A stretch of 64,000 nt of DNA from JALZUU01 sp964441245 (GCA_964441245.1 CAYTVR010000003.1:1-64000); one strand, 5' to 3'. Shown: positions 26,305 to 36,398, counted from the stretch's first letter. Notes: generated by a model not told the origin, from the sequence alone. Made by a program: numbers and translations.

Positions 26305-27210
26305 ATGCAGCATCGTGTCTACAAGGCTAAATTGTTACTTTTTGGGGAGTATACTATTATTCAAGGTTCTCAGGCTTTAGCGATGCCTTTGGATCACTTT
26401 CGTGCAAATTGGGTTTACAAGCCAGTTTTTGAGCAGGATATAAATAAACGAAATTTTTTGCTGAATTTGGCTAATTATCTGGAGAAATTGAGTGAAAAAA
26501 TTGATTTTGACATCGAAATTGGTGCTTTTAAAGATGATTTAGCCCAAAATTTATATTTTGAGTCCAATATTCCAATAGGATATGGCGTAGGAAGTTCCGG
26601 AGCATTAACTGCAGGAATTTACGATAGATATGTCCGATCCACAGGTGATCTAAGCTTGGAAAAACTCAAAAATCGATTGGCATTCATTGAAAGTTTTTTT
26701 CATGGGGCTAGTTCGGGAATTGATCCGCTGATCTGTTATCTTGATCAAGCGGTTTTAATGGAATCAAAAACGACCATTAGGACAGTTGAACTACTGAAAC
26801 CCCAAAAACCAGTTGGATCTATATTTCTATTAAATACAGGGATAGCTAGAAAGACAGAACCTTTGGTGGAAATATTTTTGCAAAAATGCAAAGACGAATA
26901 TTATCAACTCCGTTGTCAAAGCGAATTATCTCCGATGAATGATGATGCGATTGATTCCTTTTTACAAGGAAATTGGAAAAACTTATTTGACACTGCACAT
27001 GAAATATCTTATTTCCAATACAAATACTTCGATCAAATGATTCCCAAAAGTATCAAATCAATTTGGTTGGATGGTTTGAGTGATTCTCTTTTTAAACTAA
27101 AACTTTGCGGCGCGGGAGGAGGAGGCTTTATGTTAGGATTTACGGAAGATATGGCCGCAACGAAAGAGCATTTAAATCTATTTCAAATTAAAGAAGTCTG
27201 TAAAATTTGA
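26305..27210 (+). CDS. GHMP family kinase, mevalonate kinase-like
   Basis: 301 residues. AKLLLFGEYTIIQGSQALAMPL (opening block near residues 9-30) and the phosphate loop PIGYGVGSSGAL near 95-106 mark the GHMP fold, and the C-terminal KLCGAGGGGFMLGF near 262 is motif 3. The opening KLLLFGEYTII with an early Glu is typical of mevalonate kinases, and many Bacteroidota make isoprenoids by the mevalonate route, so phosphorylation of mevalonate is the best guess. A homoserine or sugar kinase is not excluded. No pathway partner is adjacent. Confidence 0.8.
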   Translation: MQHRVYKAKLLLFGEYTIIQGSQALAMPLDHFRANWVYKPVFEQDINKRNFLLNLANYLEKLSEKIDFDIEIGAFKDDLAQNLYFESNIPIGYGVGSSGALTAGIYDRYVRSTGDLSLEKLKNRLAFIESFFHGASSGIDPLICYLDQAVLMESKTTIRTVELLKPQKPVGSIFLLNTGIARKTEPLVEIFLQKCKDEYYQLRCQSELSPMNDDAIDSFLQGNWKNLFDTAHEISYFQYKYFDQMIPKSIKSIWLDGLSDSLFKLKLCGAGGGGFMLGFTEDMAATKEHLNLFQIKEVCKI

Positions 27211-27244
27211 TCGACTTTTTCTCAAATGACAAATCGATCAAATT
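27204..27244. terminator. Two-way terminator overlapping both stop codons
   Basis: AATTTGATCGA (27204-27214) and TCGATCAAATT (27234-27244) are a perfect 11-base stem. It covers the stop of the GHMP kinase gene and touches the stop of the convergent methyltransferase gene. Confidence 0.55.
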
Positions 27245-27797
27245 ATCTTTTTTCACTTACCAAAACAAAGGCAGGAGGAATATTGAGTGGAACAAAAGAG
27301 ACATCTACATTACCAAAAATATTTTGATAGAGTTTTTTCGCTAAAAGCGAATAGTGAATTTGAATGAAAAGACCTCCTGGTTGAAGACTTTTTTTACATT
27401 CTCCAACAATTTCGTATCCCAATTCATCAGGAAGAGAAACAAAAGGAATAGCTGAAATGATAAAATCTGGTTGACTCAAATTGAATTTGGCCACATACTC
27501 TTCTAATTTCGCTGCTGAGTCTTCAATTACCTCCAAGCGATCATCTTTTATTTTCCGTAAGATTTTACAAAAATTTTCATTAACCTCAAAGGATAAAAGT
27601 TTACTTCCTGGTTCCATTTTTTCCAAAATGTGCTTCGTAATCACTCCATCACCAGCTCCTAGTTCAACAATTGTTTTTGCTTTACTAAAGTCAACATGGC
27701 TGACCATTTCTTTACAAACGTACTTCGAACTACGAACTACTGTTCCTACCGTTTTCAGATTCTTAAGGCTTTCTTTTAAAAACTTTATCTTCTTCAT
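27243..27797 (-). CDS. Class I SAM-dependent methyltransferase (PmtA/KsgA-like)
   Basis: 184 residues. The SAM-binding motif is IVELGAGDGVITKHIL at about residues 43-58, and FEVNENFCKIL gives the acidic residue after strand 2. The catalytic-strand region IISAIPFVSLP near 113 is reminiscent of phospholipid N-methyltransferases and of rRNA dimethyladenosine transferases. The opening (FLKESLKNLKTVGTVVRSS) matches the membrane-associating N-terminus of PmtA-type lipid methyltransferases. Substrate is unproven. A promoter box lies about 30 bases upstream. Confidence 0.78.
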   Translation of the reverse strand: MKKIKFLKESLKNLKTVGTVVRSSKYVCKEMVSHVDFSKAKTIVELGAGDGVITKHILEKMEPGSKLLSFEVNENFCKILRKIKDDRLEVIEDSAAKLEEYVAKFNLSQPDFIISAIPFVSLPDELGYEIVGECKKSLQPGGLFIQIHYSLLAKKLYQNIFGNVDVSFVPLNIPPAFVLVSEKR

Positions 27798-27825
27798 GTA
27801 AGAATTTTTCGGGATATAAAAATGC

Positions 27826-27833
27826 CAAAGGTA
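27826..27833 (-). promoter_or_regulatory. Promoter -7 box for the methyltransferase gene
   Basis: On the minus strand this reads TACCTTTG, an exact match to consensus, about 29 bases before the ATG. Confidence 0.55.
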
Positions 27834-27942
27834 GTCAGCTGTTTTTTAATATTCATGATATTATATTAAAAAAACAATAATTAACTTTTTAAGGCTTTTT
27901 TTAGCGAATTTTTGCTAAATGATTATTACGAATAATACACCA

Positions 27943-30159
27943 TTATCTGTCACTTGTCTCTGACAAAAAATTCAATAGATCAGGATAAGCAGCTGCATAA
28001 ATTTTTGAATCACTTCTTGATGCTCTTACGCCATTAATGTAAGGAACAACATAAGCATCTTTTACACCATTCTGCTCCAAATCATTTTTCAATTCTGCAG
28101 CTGATGAAAAAGTTTGATATAATCCTAAGGTGTAACGATAAATATCTCCTGTGAAAGTCGTTTCTACCATCGCATCTGGATAATTTGTAAAAATAGAGCT
28201 TTGGTATCTTTGTTTTAAGGCAGCTACTTGCACTTTATAGGATAAGCCTTTAATGGCTGTTTTATATAATTTTCCACGCTCATCAACCATAAAAGAATTG
28301 ATTCTTTTCTCTGTGCTGATCACTCGTATTGGTAATCCAGCCGTATTATACATTTGGATATTAATTCGGCGATTAAAATCTTTTCCCGCAGTGTTGAATC
28401 CACTCTCTGTTTCTATTTTGGCCATTGGATAAATTGATCCCAATCCTTTGATATAAATATTAGATGCATTTACACCATTTTCAACTAGATAAGTAGCTAC
28501 TTTTTCTCCATTTTTTGCAGAAAAGAAAGTATCAAATGCTTTTGGATCTGTACCATCACTATGTGAGGATAGCATCACTTTTATCTGAGGGTATTCCATC
28601 ATCAAAGTCGCCACACTATTTAACTCTTTGATATTTTTAACCGTCAATACATTATCATCTTTGTAGTAAATGTTATTGATTTTGTAGGTGATGATTTCTT
28701 CTTTCGGAAAATTTTCTGTGACGGGATAACTCTGCGTCTGTGGAGGATCTATTCCTTGATTTTCAAAAACGATACTTCCTTCTTGCTGTTGCATTCTGCG
28801 AAAAGCAGGTACCTCTAAAAAAAGAGACGGAACAGATGTGATGCTTTGTTCGTACAGTTTATTTTTATAGTAAGCGACCAATAGATCTTTTCCTCCAAAA
28901 CCATCTTTTCGAGAAGAAACAAAAAAGGCTTCCAAACCGTTTGGTGAGAAGGTGAAAGAAAGGTCATCTCCTGCGGAATTAATTGGACGACCTAAATTTT
29001 CTGGTGAGCCCCAGCTCTGTTTGACATCATCATACCTAGTTTTGAAAATATCAAAACCACCCATACTTTTTAAATTGTTAGAACTAAAATAGAGCGTTCG
29101 ACCATCTTTCGATAAAAATGGTGTTTCTTCATCATAAGGGGAATTAATGACCGGGCCTAAATTTTTTGCTGTAGTCCATCGTCCATTTTTGCGTGTGCTG
29201 ATATAAACATCAAAGCCACCAAAACCACCTGATCGATTGCTGACAAAAAGTAAAGTGGAGTCATTATAAAAATAAGGGGAGCGATCTCCTTGAGCTGGAT
29301 TGATCGGCGTTTCTAGGTTTTGAGGATACAAGGGTTTTGAGACTGCAGAAAAAGAATCCAACAACATCTGACCACTATATAAACTAGGTCCTTTGAAATA
29401 ATACATAACGGTGCCTTCTTCATTAAAACCAAGAACTGCATCATAACGTGGACTATTCAATAAGGATACTAAAGGAGTGGTTGCGGTCCATTCTCCATTG
29501 ATCACTACCGTTGAAAAAATATCACTCCCATTGTTTCCATATAATTCATCCTTGTATCCATTTTTATCCCGTTTCCCTCCAACATTTCCATCGCGAGTAG
29601 ACGAAAAATACAGTTTACCTTTATAATTAGGACTTAATACTGGACCAAAATCATCTTCTCTTGAATTTACTTTTTCTCCTAAATTTTCGACCAAAGCTAA
29701 TTCTTCCTTATACTTCAAATCCAGACCATTTGCACAACGTTTGATCTTGTCTTTGATTCCTTCTCGTCGGTCATCTTTAAACTTTGTCCTACTCAGATAA
29801 TTTTTATAAAAAGCGATTGCTTTTTTGTATTCGTGGTTGGCTTGAAAGGTTTGAGCTAGCAAATAAAATACTTCTGCGTCCGGCTTTTTTTCATCCTCAA
29901 TGATTGATAGCAAGTATTTTTTTGCATTAATGAGGTTGCCTGTTTCATAAAAACAATGGCCCATTTTGAACCGAGCATCGGTATCAATATTTTTAAGTCT
30001 ATGGTATTTTTGAAAGAGGTTAAGTGCTTCCCAATATTTTGCGTTTTGAAAATATTTTTCCGCATTAGCCTTTAGCTGCTTCGCATTATCTTGTCCATAA
30101 GATTGGCTCCAGCAACATAAAAACAAGATCGCTAAAAAAGAAAATTTCAATTTTTGCAT
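27943..30159 (-). CDS. TPR - PD40 - OmpA - SPOR envelope protein
   Basis: 738 residues with a signal peptide (MQKLKFSFLAILFLCCWSQSYG). In order: TPR-like helices (about 25-140), a PD40/WD40-like propeller (about 175-430, with GKLYFSSTRDGNVGG and RSGGFGGFDVYIST), an OmpA-type peptidoglycan-binding domain (about 495-615, SSHSDGTDP and RRINIQM), and a C-terminal SPOR-like domain (about 640-720, YKVQVAALKQRYQSS). It probably links outer membrane to cell wall and, through SPOR, may visit sites of denuded glycan at division. The first three modules recall PorE of type IX secretion, but PorE lacks a SPOR domain. Confidence 0.87.
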   Translation of the reverse strand: MQKLKFSFLAILFLCCWSQSYGQDNAKQLKANAEKYFQNAKYWEALNLFQKYHRLKNIDTDARFKMGHCFYETGNLINAKKYLLSIIEDEKKPDAEVFYLLAQTFQANHEYKKAIAFYKNYLSRTKFKDDRREGIKDKIKRCANGLDLKYKEELALVENLGEKVNSREDDFGPVLSPNYKGKLYFSSTRDGNVGGKRDKNGYKDELYGNNGSDIFSTVVINGEWTATTPLVSLLNSPRYDAVLGFNEEGTVMYYFKGPSLYSGQMLLDSFSAVSKPLYPQNLETPINPAQGDRSPYFYNDSTLLFVSNRSGGFGGFDVYISTRKNGRWTTAKNLGPVINSPYDEETPFLSKDGRTLYFSSNNLKSMGGFDIFKTRYDDVKQSWGSPENLGRPINSAGDDLSFTFSPNGLEAFFVSSRKDGFGGKDLLVAYYKNKLYEQSITSVPSLFLEVPAFRRMQQQEGSIVFENQGIDPPQTQSYPVTENFPKEEIITYKINNIYYKDDNVLTVKNIKELNSVATLMMEYPQIKVMLSSHSDGTDPKAFDTFFSAKNGEKVATYLVENGVNASNIYIKGLGSIYPMAKIETESGFNTAGKDFNRRINIQMYNTAGLPIRVISTEKRINSFMVDERGKLYKTAIKGLSYKVQVAALKQRYQSSIFTNYPDAMVETTFTGDIYRYTLGLYQTFSSAAELKNDLEQNGVKDAYVVPYINGVRASRSDSKIYAAAYPDLLNFLSETSDR

Positions 30160-30242
30160 ACAAAAAATAATTATAGCGGTACTTGATCCTTTCAGGAAAT
30201 GAGTATAAACATTACTACCATAAAAGACAGAAAAATTCTTTT

Positions 30243-30269
30243 AGACTTTAGCTCAAAATAGAGCAGTCT
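30243..30269 (-). terminator. Possible terminator after the E2 gene
   Basis: AGACTTTAGCTC and GAGCAGTCT pair imperfectly around AAAATA, and a T-rich run follows on the minus strand. Confidence 0.35.
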
Positions 30270-30288
30270 AGAATTTATTCTTTTAGAA

Positions 30289-31602
30289 TTAAATGGCCTG
30301 CTTATCATCAAATGCTTCCAAATAATCACCTACTTTTCGAAGGAAGGAACCTCCTAATGCTCCATCTACTACTCGATGATCATAAGAAAGAGATAAAAAC
30401 ATCATTTGCCGAATGGCAATCACATCTCCGTATTCCGTTTCTAAAACCGCTGGCTTTTTACGAATCGCTCCAGTAGCCAAAATCGCTACTTGAGGTTGGT
30501 TAATAATCGGTGTTCCCATTACATTTCCAAATGTACCAACATTTGTCAAGGTAAAAGTTCCACCTTGTATTTCTTGAGGCTTCAATTTATTTGCTCTTGC
30601 TCGACCTGCCAAATCATTGACCTGTTGTGTCAAACCGACCAAATTTAAATGATTGGCATTTTTAATCACTGGAACGATTAGGTTTCCAGAAGGAAGTGCT
30701 GCTGCCATTCCAATATTAATGTCTTTTTTAACAAGGAGATTATTCCCGTCAACAGAAATATTAATCATCGGAAAATCACGAATTGCTTTAGCTACGGCTT
30801 CAATGAAGAGCGGCGTAAAAGTAATTTTCTCTCCATATTTTTTCTGAAAATCTACTTTGATTCGATTTCTCCAATTGACCAAATTCGTTACATCCACTTC
30901 TACAAAAGAAGTAACGTGCGGAGAGGTATGTTTGGATTTCACCATGTGCTCAGCAATCAATTTCCGCATTCGCCCCATTTCCACAATCTCCACTTCTCCA
31001 CTAACACTACTCACCGCAGTGCTTTTACTAGCAGCCAACTGAGTAGAAGGGGCACTTACTTGCGGAGTTGCAGTAGATCGATTTGAGACATAAGCTAAAA
31101 TATCTTTCTTCGTCACTCTTCCATTCATTCCACTTCCAGCAATAGTATTTAATTCTTGAACAGAGATATTTTCTTTTTGAGCGATATTTTTAACCAAAGG
31201 AGAATAAAAAGGTCCACTTCCATTTGATCGTTCCAGGACAGGTGCTGGCGCAATTGCTGTAACCATTTCAAGAACCGGTTCCGCTTTTGGAGTAGGTATC
31301 GATGCTTTATCCTTAGAAGGAGCAACAGCGGCGGGTGTAGCAACTGGGGTGACTGATTCTCCTTCTGTTGCAATAATGGCGATTACTTTCCCTATTTCTA
31401 CGACATCTTCCTCTTTGAACAGAATCTGAGCGATAGTTCCACTCACTGGAGATGGGATCTCAGAATCGACTTTGTCTGTTGCAATTTCTAAAATTGTTTC
31501 ATCCATTTCGACGGAGTCACCCACATTTTTCACCCACTTAAGGATGGTGGCTTCCATGATACTTTCACCCATTTTGGGCATAACGAGTTCTACTTGCGCC
31601 AT
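30289..31602 (-). CDS. 2-oxo acid dehydrogenase E2 component (dihydrolipoyl acyltransferase)
   Basis: 437 residues. The lipoyl domain (about 2-77) carries the modified Lys in EIATDKVDSEIPSP; a Pro/Ala-rich linker follows; a peripheral subunit-binding domain is at about 133-172 (FYSPLVKNIAQKENIS, GSGMNGRVTKKDIL); the acyltransferase core spans about 205-437 with the active-site His in SYDHRVVDGALGG. It transfers an acyl group from lipoamide to CoA within a 2-oxoglutarate or branched-chain 2-oxo acid dehydrogenase complex. Which complex cannot be told, since E1 and E3 genes are not adjacent. Confidence 0.92.
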   Translation of the reverse strand: MAQVELVMPKMGESIMEATILKWVKNVGDSVEMDETILEIATDKVDSEIPSPVSGTIAQILFKEEDVVEIGKVIAIIATEGESVTPVATPAAVAPSKDKASIPTPKAEPVLEMVTAIAPAPVLERSNGSGPFYSPLVKNIAQKENISVQELNTIAGSGMNGRVTKKDILAYVSNRSTATPQVSAPSTQLAASKSTAVSSVSGEVEIVEMGRMRKLIAEHMVKSKHTSPHVTSFVEVDVTNLVNWRNRIKVDFQKKYGEKITFTPLFIEAVAKAIRDFPMINISVDGNNLLVKKDINIGMAAALPSGNLIVPVIKNANHLNLVGLTQQVNDLAGRARANKLKPQEIQGGTFTLTNVGTFGNVMGTPIINQPQVAILATGAIRKKPAVLETEYGDVIAIRQMMFLSLSYDHRVVDGALGGSFLRKVGDYLEAFDDKQAI

Positions 31603-31663
31603 TATACTGTAATTATTATTTGGTTAAGGCTATTTTTAAAGGCTCACAAAATTACGTGTTTTA

Positions 31664-32902
31664 TCACTGTAATAAAAATTTTCGGATCATATTCAAAGCT
31701 GCAGTTGAAGTGTATTCGATGTTTTTTAAACGGGATTTTCCTAGCTGGAGTTTCAAAGTATCTACCTTATCTTCACTCGCAATCGCTAACCAAATGGTTC
31801 CTACTGGTTTTTCAGGAGTCCCTCCATCAGGTCCAGCTATTCCAGAAATAGATATACTTATATCTGTTTTCAAAAGATTTAACGCTCCTTTAGCCATTTC
31901 TATTACTGTTTGTTCGCTAACAGCTCCATGTTTTTCAAGTGTTTGTGATGCTACTTGAAGTTGATTCATTTTCACTTCATTAGAATAAGCAATTACACTT
32001 CCCATAAAATAGCTTGAGGCTCCTGGTACCGCCGTAATTCGATGAGCCAGATAACCTCCGCTACAACTTTCCGCTGTAGAAAGGCTTTTTCCTCTTTCCT
32101 TTAACATCGTACCAACTACTTCCTCTAATTTTTGAGTACCATATCCAAAAATGAATTTTGATAATTTTTCTTGTATCGGTTTTACTTTTTCATCCAAAAG
32201 CGCTTCAATTTCTGATTGATCTGAGCCTGTTGCAGTCAATCGAAGACGAACAGAACCTAAATTTGGTAAATAGGCCAGTTTAATATTTTGTGGTAAGTTA
32301 GTTTCAATGTCTTCTAAAGTTTTGGCTATTCGAGATTCGCCTTCTCCAACAGTCAAGATTGTTCGGTGAGCGATAGGTTGTCCGGGGAAGTTTATTTTGA
32401 TTTTTGGTAAAACTTCATATTCCATCAAATACTTCATTTCAAAAGGAACTCCTGGCATGGACACCAAAACCTTTCCATTTTTTTCAAACCACATACCTGG
32501 AGCAGATCCCATTTTATTCGTGAGGATGGTGGCATTTTCAGGCATATAACATTGTTCTCTATGAGCTTCAGTCATACTTCGTCCCCATTTTGCAAACATC
32601 CTTTGTAACCGGTTATAAGTCGCTTCATGAAAATACATTCCCGTACCAAAATAATCCGCTAATGCCTTTTTGGTAATATCATCTTTTGTTGGTCCCAAAC
32701 CTCCTGTTACCAAAATGATATCCGTTTCTTTAAAGGCTTGATCCACCGCTTCGACAATTGCTTTCTGGGTATCGCTTATAGAGTTGATTCTAGCGATCCG
32801 AATCCCTTGATGATTCAATTGTTGGGCCATCCATGCCGAGTTGGTATCTATTATTTGTCCAATTAAAATTTCGTCGCCAATCGTAATGATTTGTGCATCC
32901 AT
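31664..32902 (-). CDS. cinA: CinA: competence/damage-inducible protein, NMN amidohydrolase
   Basis: 412 residues from ATG at 32902; a longer frame would add 13 residues not conserved in the family. The N-terminal MoCF/COG1058 domain (about 1-170) shows IITIGDEILIGQIIDTNS and VTGGLGPTKDDITKKAL. The C-terminal PncC-like domain (about 255-410) shows STAESCSGGYLAHRIT and SGIAGPDGGTPEKPVGT. PncC deamidates nicotinamide mononucleotide in NAD recycling, and the first domain has ADP-ribose pyrophosphatase activity in studied relatives. It lies 61 bases upstream of the E2 gene on the same strand and may be cotranscribed. Confidence 0.94.
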   Translation of the reverse strand: MDAQIITIGDEILIGQIIDTNSAWMAQQLNHQGIRIARINSISDTQKAIVEAVDQAFKETDIILVTGGLGPTKDDITKKALADYFGTGMYFHEATYNRLQRMFAKWGRSMTEAHREQCYMPENATILTNKMGSAPGMWFEKNGKVLVSMPGVPFEMKYLMEYEVLPKIKINFPGQPIAHRTILTVGEGESRIAKTLEDIETNLPQNIKLAYLPNLGSVRLRLTATGSDQSEIEALLDEKVKPIQEKLSKFIFGYGTQKLEEVVGTMLKERGKSLSTAESCSGGYLAHRITAVPGASSYFMGSVIAYSNEVKMNQLQVASQTLEKHGAVSEQTVIEMAKGALNLLKTDISISISGIAGPDGGTPEKPVGTIWLAIASEDKVDTLKLQLGKSRLKNIEYTSTAALNMIRKFLLQ

Positions 32903-33037
32903 ATTTTTTAATTTTTGAAGCTTTTTTATAATGAGTCGCAATTTAGTACCTTCGAGTATAAGTCAGGGTATAAATAAAGATTTGTTTAAAATAACTTAGC
33001 ACTCTGCTCTACACTTGGTACAGAAAACCAATAAATA

Positions 33038-36000
33038 ATGAATAACAAAAATTTAAAAAGGAATGTTTTGCAACAGATACTCAAGAGGCATCTGTTCACT
33101 TTGGGCTTCCTTTCCTTTTGTTTGTTTTTCATCCAACTTTCGGCTTTCGCCCAAACAGATCCAGAAGATCTCCAAATCAAAATCTATAGCTTTGAAGACA
33201 ATCTAAGTCATCGAAATGTTTATAAAATAGCTCAAGATCCTTGGGGCTTTATTTGGGTCGCAACCATCAATGGTTTAAATCGGTTCGATGGAAAATCATT
33301 TACACATTATACCAACTCCTTAGAAGAACAATTCCCAATCTCTAACCAATTTATTTCTGACATTGCTATATCCGACGATGCGCTCATCTGGTTATCGATT
33401 GACGACTATATTGTTCAACTAGATCCAAAAACCAATAAAAGTCACAAGATAAAAGTTAGTGATGCAAGTGTAGTTTATGATAAAAAGAGATCCTTTCATA
33501 ATTTATTTACGGATAAGAAAAATCAATTATGGACGGCTACTTACCTCGATGAATCAGGCACTTCTTTTTTACAAAAAACAAATAAAGATGGAACAATCAC
33601 AGATATCATTTCTTGTGATGGAACTTTTGCTAAGCGACCGATTATTCAATTGTCTGATCACTATTTTGTAAGTAATCGAGAAAATAGATTATTGGAAATC
33701 AACGAAAGTGGAAAGTTGATAAAGGAACATGTACTTCCTCCTCCTCAATTTAATTATTCCGTTGGATGGGTTACCCAAATGCAAATCACCTCAGACGGAC
33801 GTCTTTGGGTATTGCAAAACAATGGTTTGGTTTATTCTCGAGGAGAAGGAGAAAGTGATTTTAAATTGCATCCTATTAGCGAAAGGTTATTGGGAAATAG
33901 TATTTATAATGCTCTTTTGGTAGAAGACGATGGAAGTATCTGGGTCGGTGGTATGGGCATACTTTGGTACTACGATCAACTAAGTCAAAAACTATACGAT
34001 TACAATTCTCCCATTCAAGATTTACTTAAACATACTTGCACCATTCGGCAAATTTTTCAAGATGCAACGGGTGTCATTTGGTTGGCTACAGATTATGGTG
34101 TCATCAAGTTATTACAATCTGACCAACTCTTTAAAACCTATTTGAGTGAAGGAAATGAATATTGTGGCGGAGCTTGTAGTTTGAGAGGAATCACCGGAGA
34201 TGAAAAAGGGAATATTTACTTTAGCTATTATAACTCCATTCATGTATTGGAAAAGGAATCCAATCTATTGCGGCCAGTTTTTACTGAGTCCAAATTTTAT
34301 AATCCTCCATTTGGTCTTTTATACCACCAAGGCCATCTATACACGGGAAACGGGAAAAAAATTAATTTAGAAAATTTAGAAATCACTTCTTTATTAGGAG
34401 ATCAAACTACAGACCTAGGTGCTTTGTTGCTTGATCAGCAAAAACAGATTTGGCTGGCTTATAAAAACAAAATTTTTCGATACAATCCGCTCTCAGATGA
34501 AATAAATTTCTACCCAACTCCTAGTATCGACACCAGCAATTTGAATATTGCTCATTTACATCAAAACAAGGCCGGAGATATTTGGATGTCAACGATGGAA
34601 AATGGTGTTTTTAAAATAGATCCGTCCAAAGGTATTCAATCTCATTTCAATGCTTCAGAAAAAAGCTCCATTCCGCTCCAACATAATAAAATCAATCAAG
34701 GCTATGAAGATAAAAATGGGAATCTTTGGTTGGCTTCAGGAGCGGGTTTACACCAAATAAATTTGGCGGAAGCCTCCTTAAAAGTATATACCACTAAAAA
34801 CGGATTACCCAATGACTTTATCAATGCATTTCTTTCTGAAGGAGATTCAGTCTTGTGGTTAACAACTGACAATGGACTTTCGCGTTTTAGTATTTCTGAT
34901 CAACGATTTACCAATTTTTTCAAAAAAGATGGATTGGCTGCTAACGAGTTTAATCGCATGTCTTACTACAAATCACCAGATGGTCGTTTGTTTTTTGGCG
35001 GTTTACATGGAGCGACCATGTTTAATCCTAGCTTGCAATTCTTAAAAGAACGAGAACAAAAAGAAGGAAAAATTTTATTTACAGGTTTCTCCAAATTAGA
35101 TGGCAAATATGATAGCCTAATCAATATCCAAAACGGATTGAATGGGAAAGAAAAAATTCACCTAACCGCTTACGATAAATTTTTCAAATTTGAATTTGGC
35201 TTGGCCAATTATCAAAATCCAGTTGACAACTTATATAGTTATCGATTAGATCCATACGATTCTAAATGGTCGCCAGAATCAAAATCAACTGAGGCCCGTT
35301 ATGGAATTATTCCTCCGGGAGATTATGTTTTTCGTGTCCGCGCCAAAACGGGAAAAGGCTTTTGGAATCAGCAAGAATTAGCCATGAAAATTCATGTCGA
35401 ACGTGCTTATTATAAAACTTGGTGGTTTTTAAGTTTGATGACTTTATTGGGGATTTTATGCGTTTATGGTGTGATCTCTTTACGAACTTTTCAGTTGCGT
35501 AAAAGAAGAAAACAACTCGAAGAAGAAGTCGTGACAAGAACGCAAGAATTGTCTCGCGAAAAGAAAAAATCTGACGACTTATTGCTCAACATTCTTCCAG
35601 CAGAAACAGCGGATGAGTTAAAAGCTTTTGGAAAAGCCAAAGCTAAACGATACGATACCGCAACCGTTTTTTTCTCAGATTTTAAAGATTTCACTTTAAT
35701 CTCTCAACAATTAGAACCTGAAAAATTAGTCGCAGATATTGATTATTGCTTTAGGGCTTATGATGAAATCATGGACAAATATGGCATTGAAAAAATTAAA
35801 ACGGTTGGAGATGCTTATATGTGTGCTGGTGGTATTCCAACAGAGAATAAAGCAAACGCCGTCATGGTCGTAAAGGCTGCTTTGGAAGTTCAACAATTTA
35901 TGCGTCAGCTAGAAAGAGATAAATCCAAATCTGGTGAACCTTTTTTCGAGTCGCGAATTGGAATTCATACGGGACCTGTCGTAGCAGGAATTGTCGGCAT

Positions 36001-36256
36001 CAAAAAATTTGCTTTCGATATTTGGGGAGATACGGTCAATATTGCTGCACGAATGGAAGATAAAAGTCAGGTGGGGAAAGTCAATATTTCTCAATCAACT
36101 TATGAGTTGGTAAAAGATCATTTCCATTGTACTTATCGTGGAAAGATTACGGCTAAGAACAAGGGCGAAATTGATATGTATTTTGTGGATGGGCTCACTG
36201 ATTTTCCGACCTTCGGTTCCCCTGACGGCGGAATCTCCAATTCCTTACAAGATTGA
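33038..36256 (+). CDS. Propeller-sensor adenylate cyclase
   Basis: 1072 residues. After a signal/anchor (about 12-38) comes a large periplasmic sensor with two-component-regulator propeller repeats (about 45-690, for example QDPWGFIWVATINGLNRFDG), a YYY domain (about 710-790), one membrane helix (about 803-822), a coiled-coil signalling linker and a class III cyclase domain (about 865-1050). Metal-binding Asp are in FFSDFKDFT. Adenine-specifying Lys and Asp are both present (IEKIKTVGDAYM and FDIWGDTVN), as are the Asn and Arg of DTVNIAARM, so ATP is the expected substrate. The sensor is the type usually wired to a histidine kinase. Confidence 0.92.
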   Translation: MNNKNLKRNVLQQILKRHLFTLGFLSFCLFFIQLSAFAQTDPEDLQIKIYSFEDNLSHRNVYKIAQDPWGFIWVATINGLNRFDGKSFTHYTNSLEEQFPISNQFISDIAISDDALIWLSIDDYIVQLDPKTNKSHKIKVSDASVVYDKKRSFHNLFTDKKNQLWTATYLDESGTSFLQKTNKDGTITDIISCDGTFAKRPIIQLSDHYFVSNRENRLLEINESGKLIKEHVLPPPQFNYSVGWVTQMQITSDGRLWVLQNNGLVYSRGEGESDFKLHPISERLLGNSIYNALLVEDDGSIWVGGMGILWYYDQLSQKLYDYNSPIQDLLKHTCTIRQIFQDATGVIWLATDYGVIKLLQSDQLFKTYLSEGNEYCGGACSLRGITGDEKGNIYFSYYNSIHVLEKESNLLRPVFTESKFYNPPFGLLYHQGHLYTGNGKKINLENLEITSLLGDQTTDLGALLLDQQKQIWLAYKNKIFRYNPLSDEINFYPTPSIDTSNLNIAHLHQNKAGDIWMSTMENGVFKIDPSKGIQSHFNASEKSSIPLQHNKINQGYEDKNGNLWLASGAGLHQINLAEASLKVYTTKNGLPNDFINAFLSEGDSVLWLTTDNGLSRFSISDQRFTNFFKKDGLAANEFNRMSYYKSPDGRLFFGGLHGATMFNPSLQFLKEREQKEGKILFTGFSKLDGKYDSLINIQNGLNGKEKIHLTAYDKFFKFEFGLANYQNPVDNLYSYRLDPYDSKWSPESKSTEARYGIIPPGDYVFRVRAKTGKGFWNQQELAMKIHVERAYYKTWWFLSLMTLLGILCVYGVISLRTFQLRKRRKQLEEEVVTRTQELSREKKKSDDLLLNILPAETADELKAFGKAKAKRYDTATVFFSDFKDFTLISQQLEPEKLVADIDYCFRAYDEIMDKYGIEKIKTVGDAYMCAGGIPTENKANAVMVVKAALEVQQFMRQLERDKSKSGEPFFESRIGIHTGPVVAGIVGIKKFAFDIWGDTVNIAARMEDKSQVGKVNISQSTYELVKDHFHCTYRGKITAKNKGEIDMYFVDGLTDFPTFGSPDGGISNSLQD

Positions 36257-36390
36257 TTCTATTTAAATATAAGTGTTTCATTCTTTCAGAACTTTCTTTT
36301 TATCTTGATATTTGACCAGAAAACATCTTTATAAAACAATAGATCTACTTCTTCTCATTGGAGATTTGTAAAAATCTACTTATGATTTAA

Positions 36391-36398
36391 TATCTTTG
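36391..36398 (+). promoter_or_regulatory. Promoter -7 box for the M42 peptidase gene
   Basis: TATCTTTG matches consensus. It overlaps an upstream in-frame GTG at 36398, which therefore cannot be the start; the ATG at 36458 is used instead. Confidence 0.65.
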
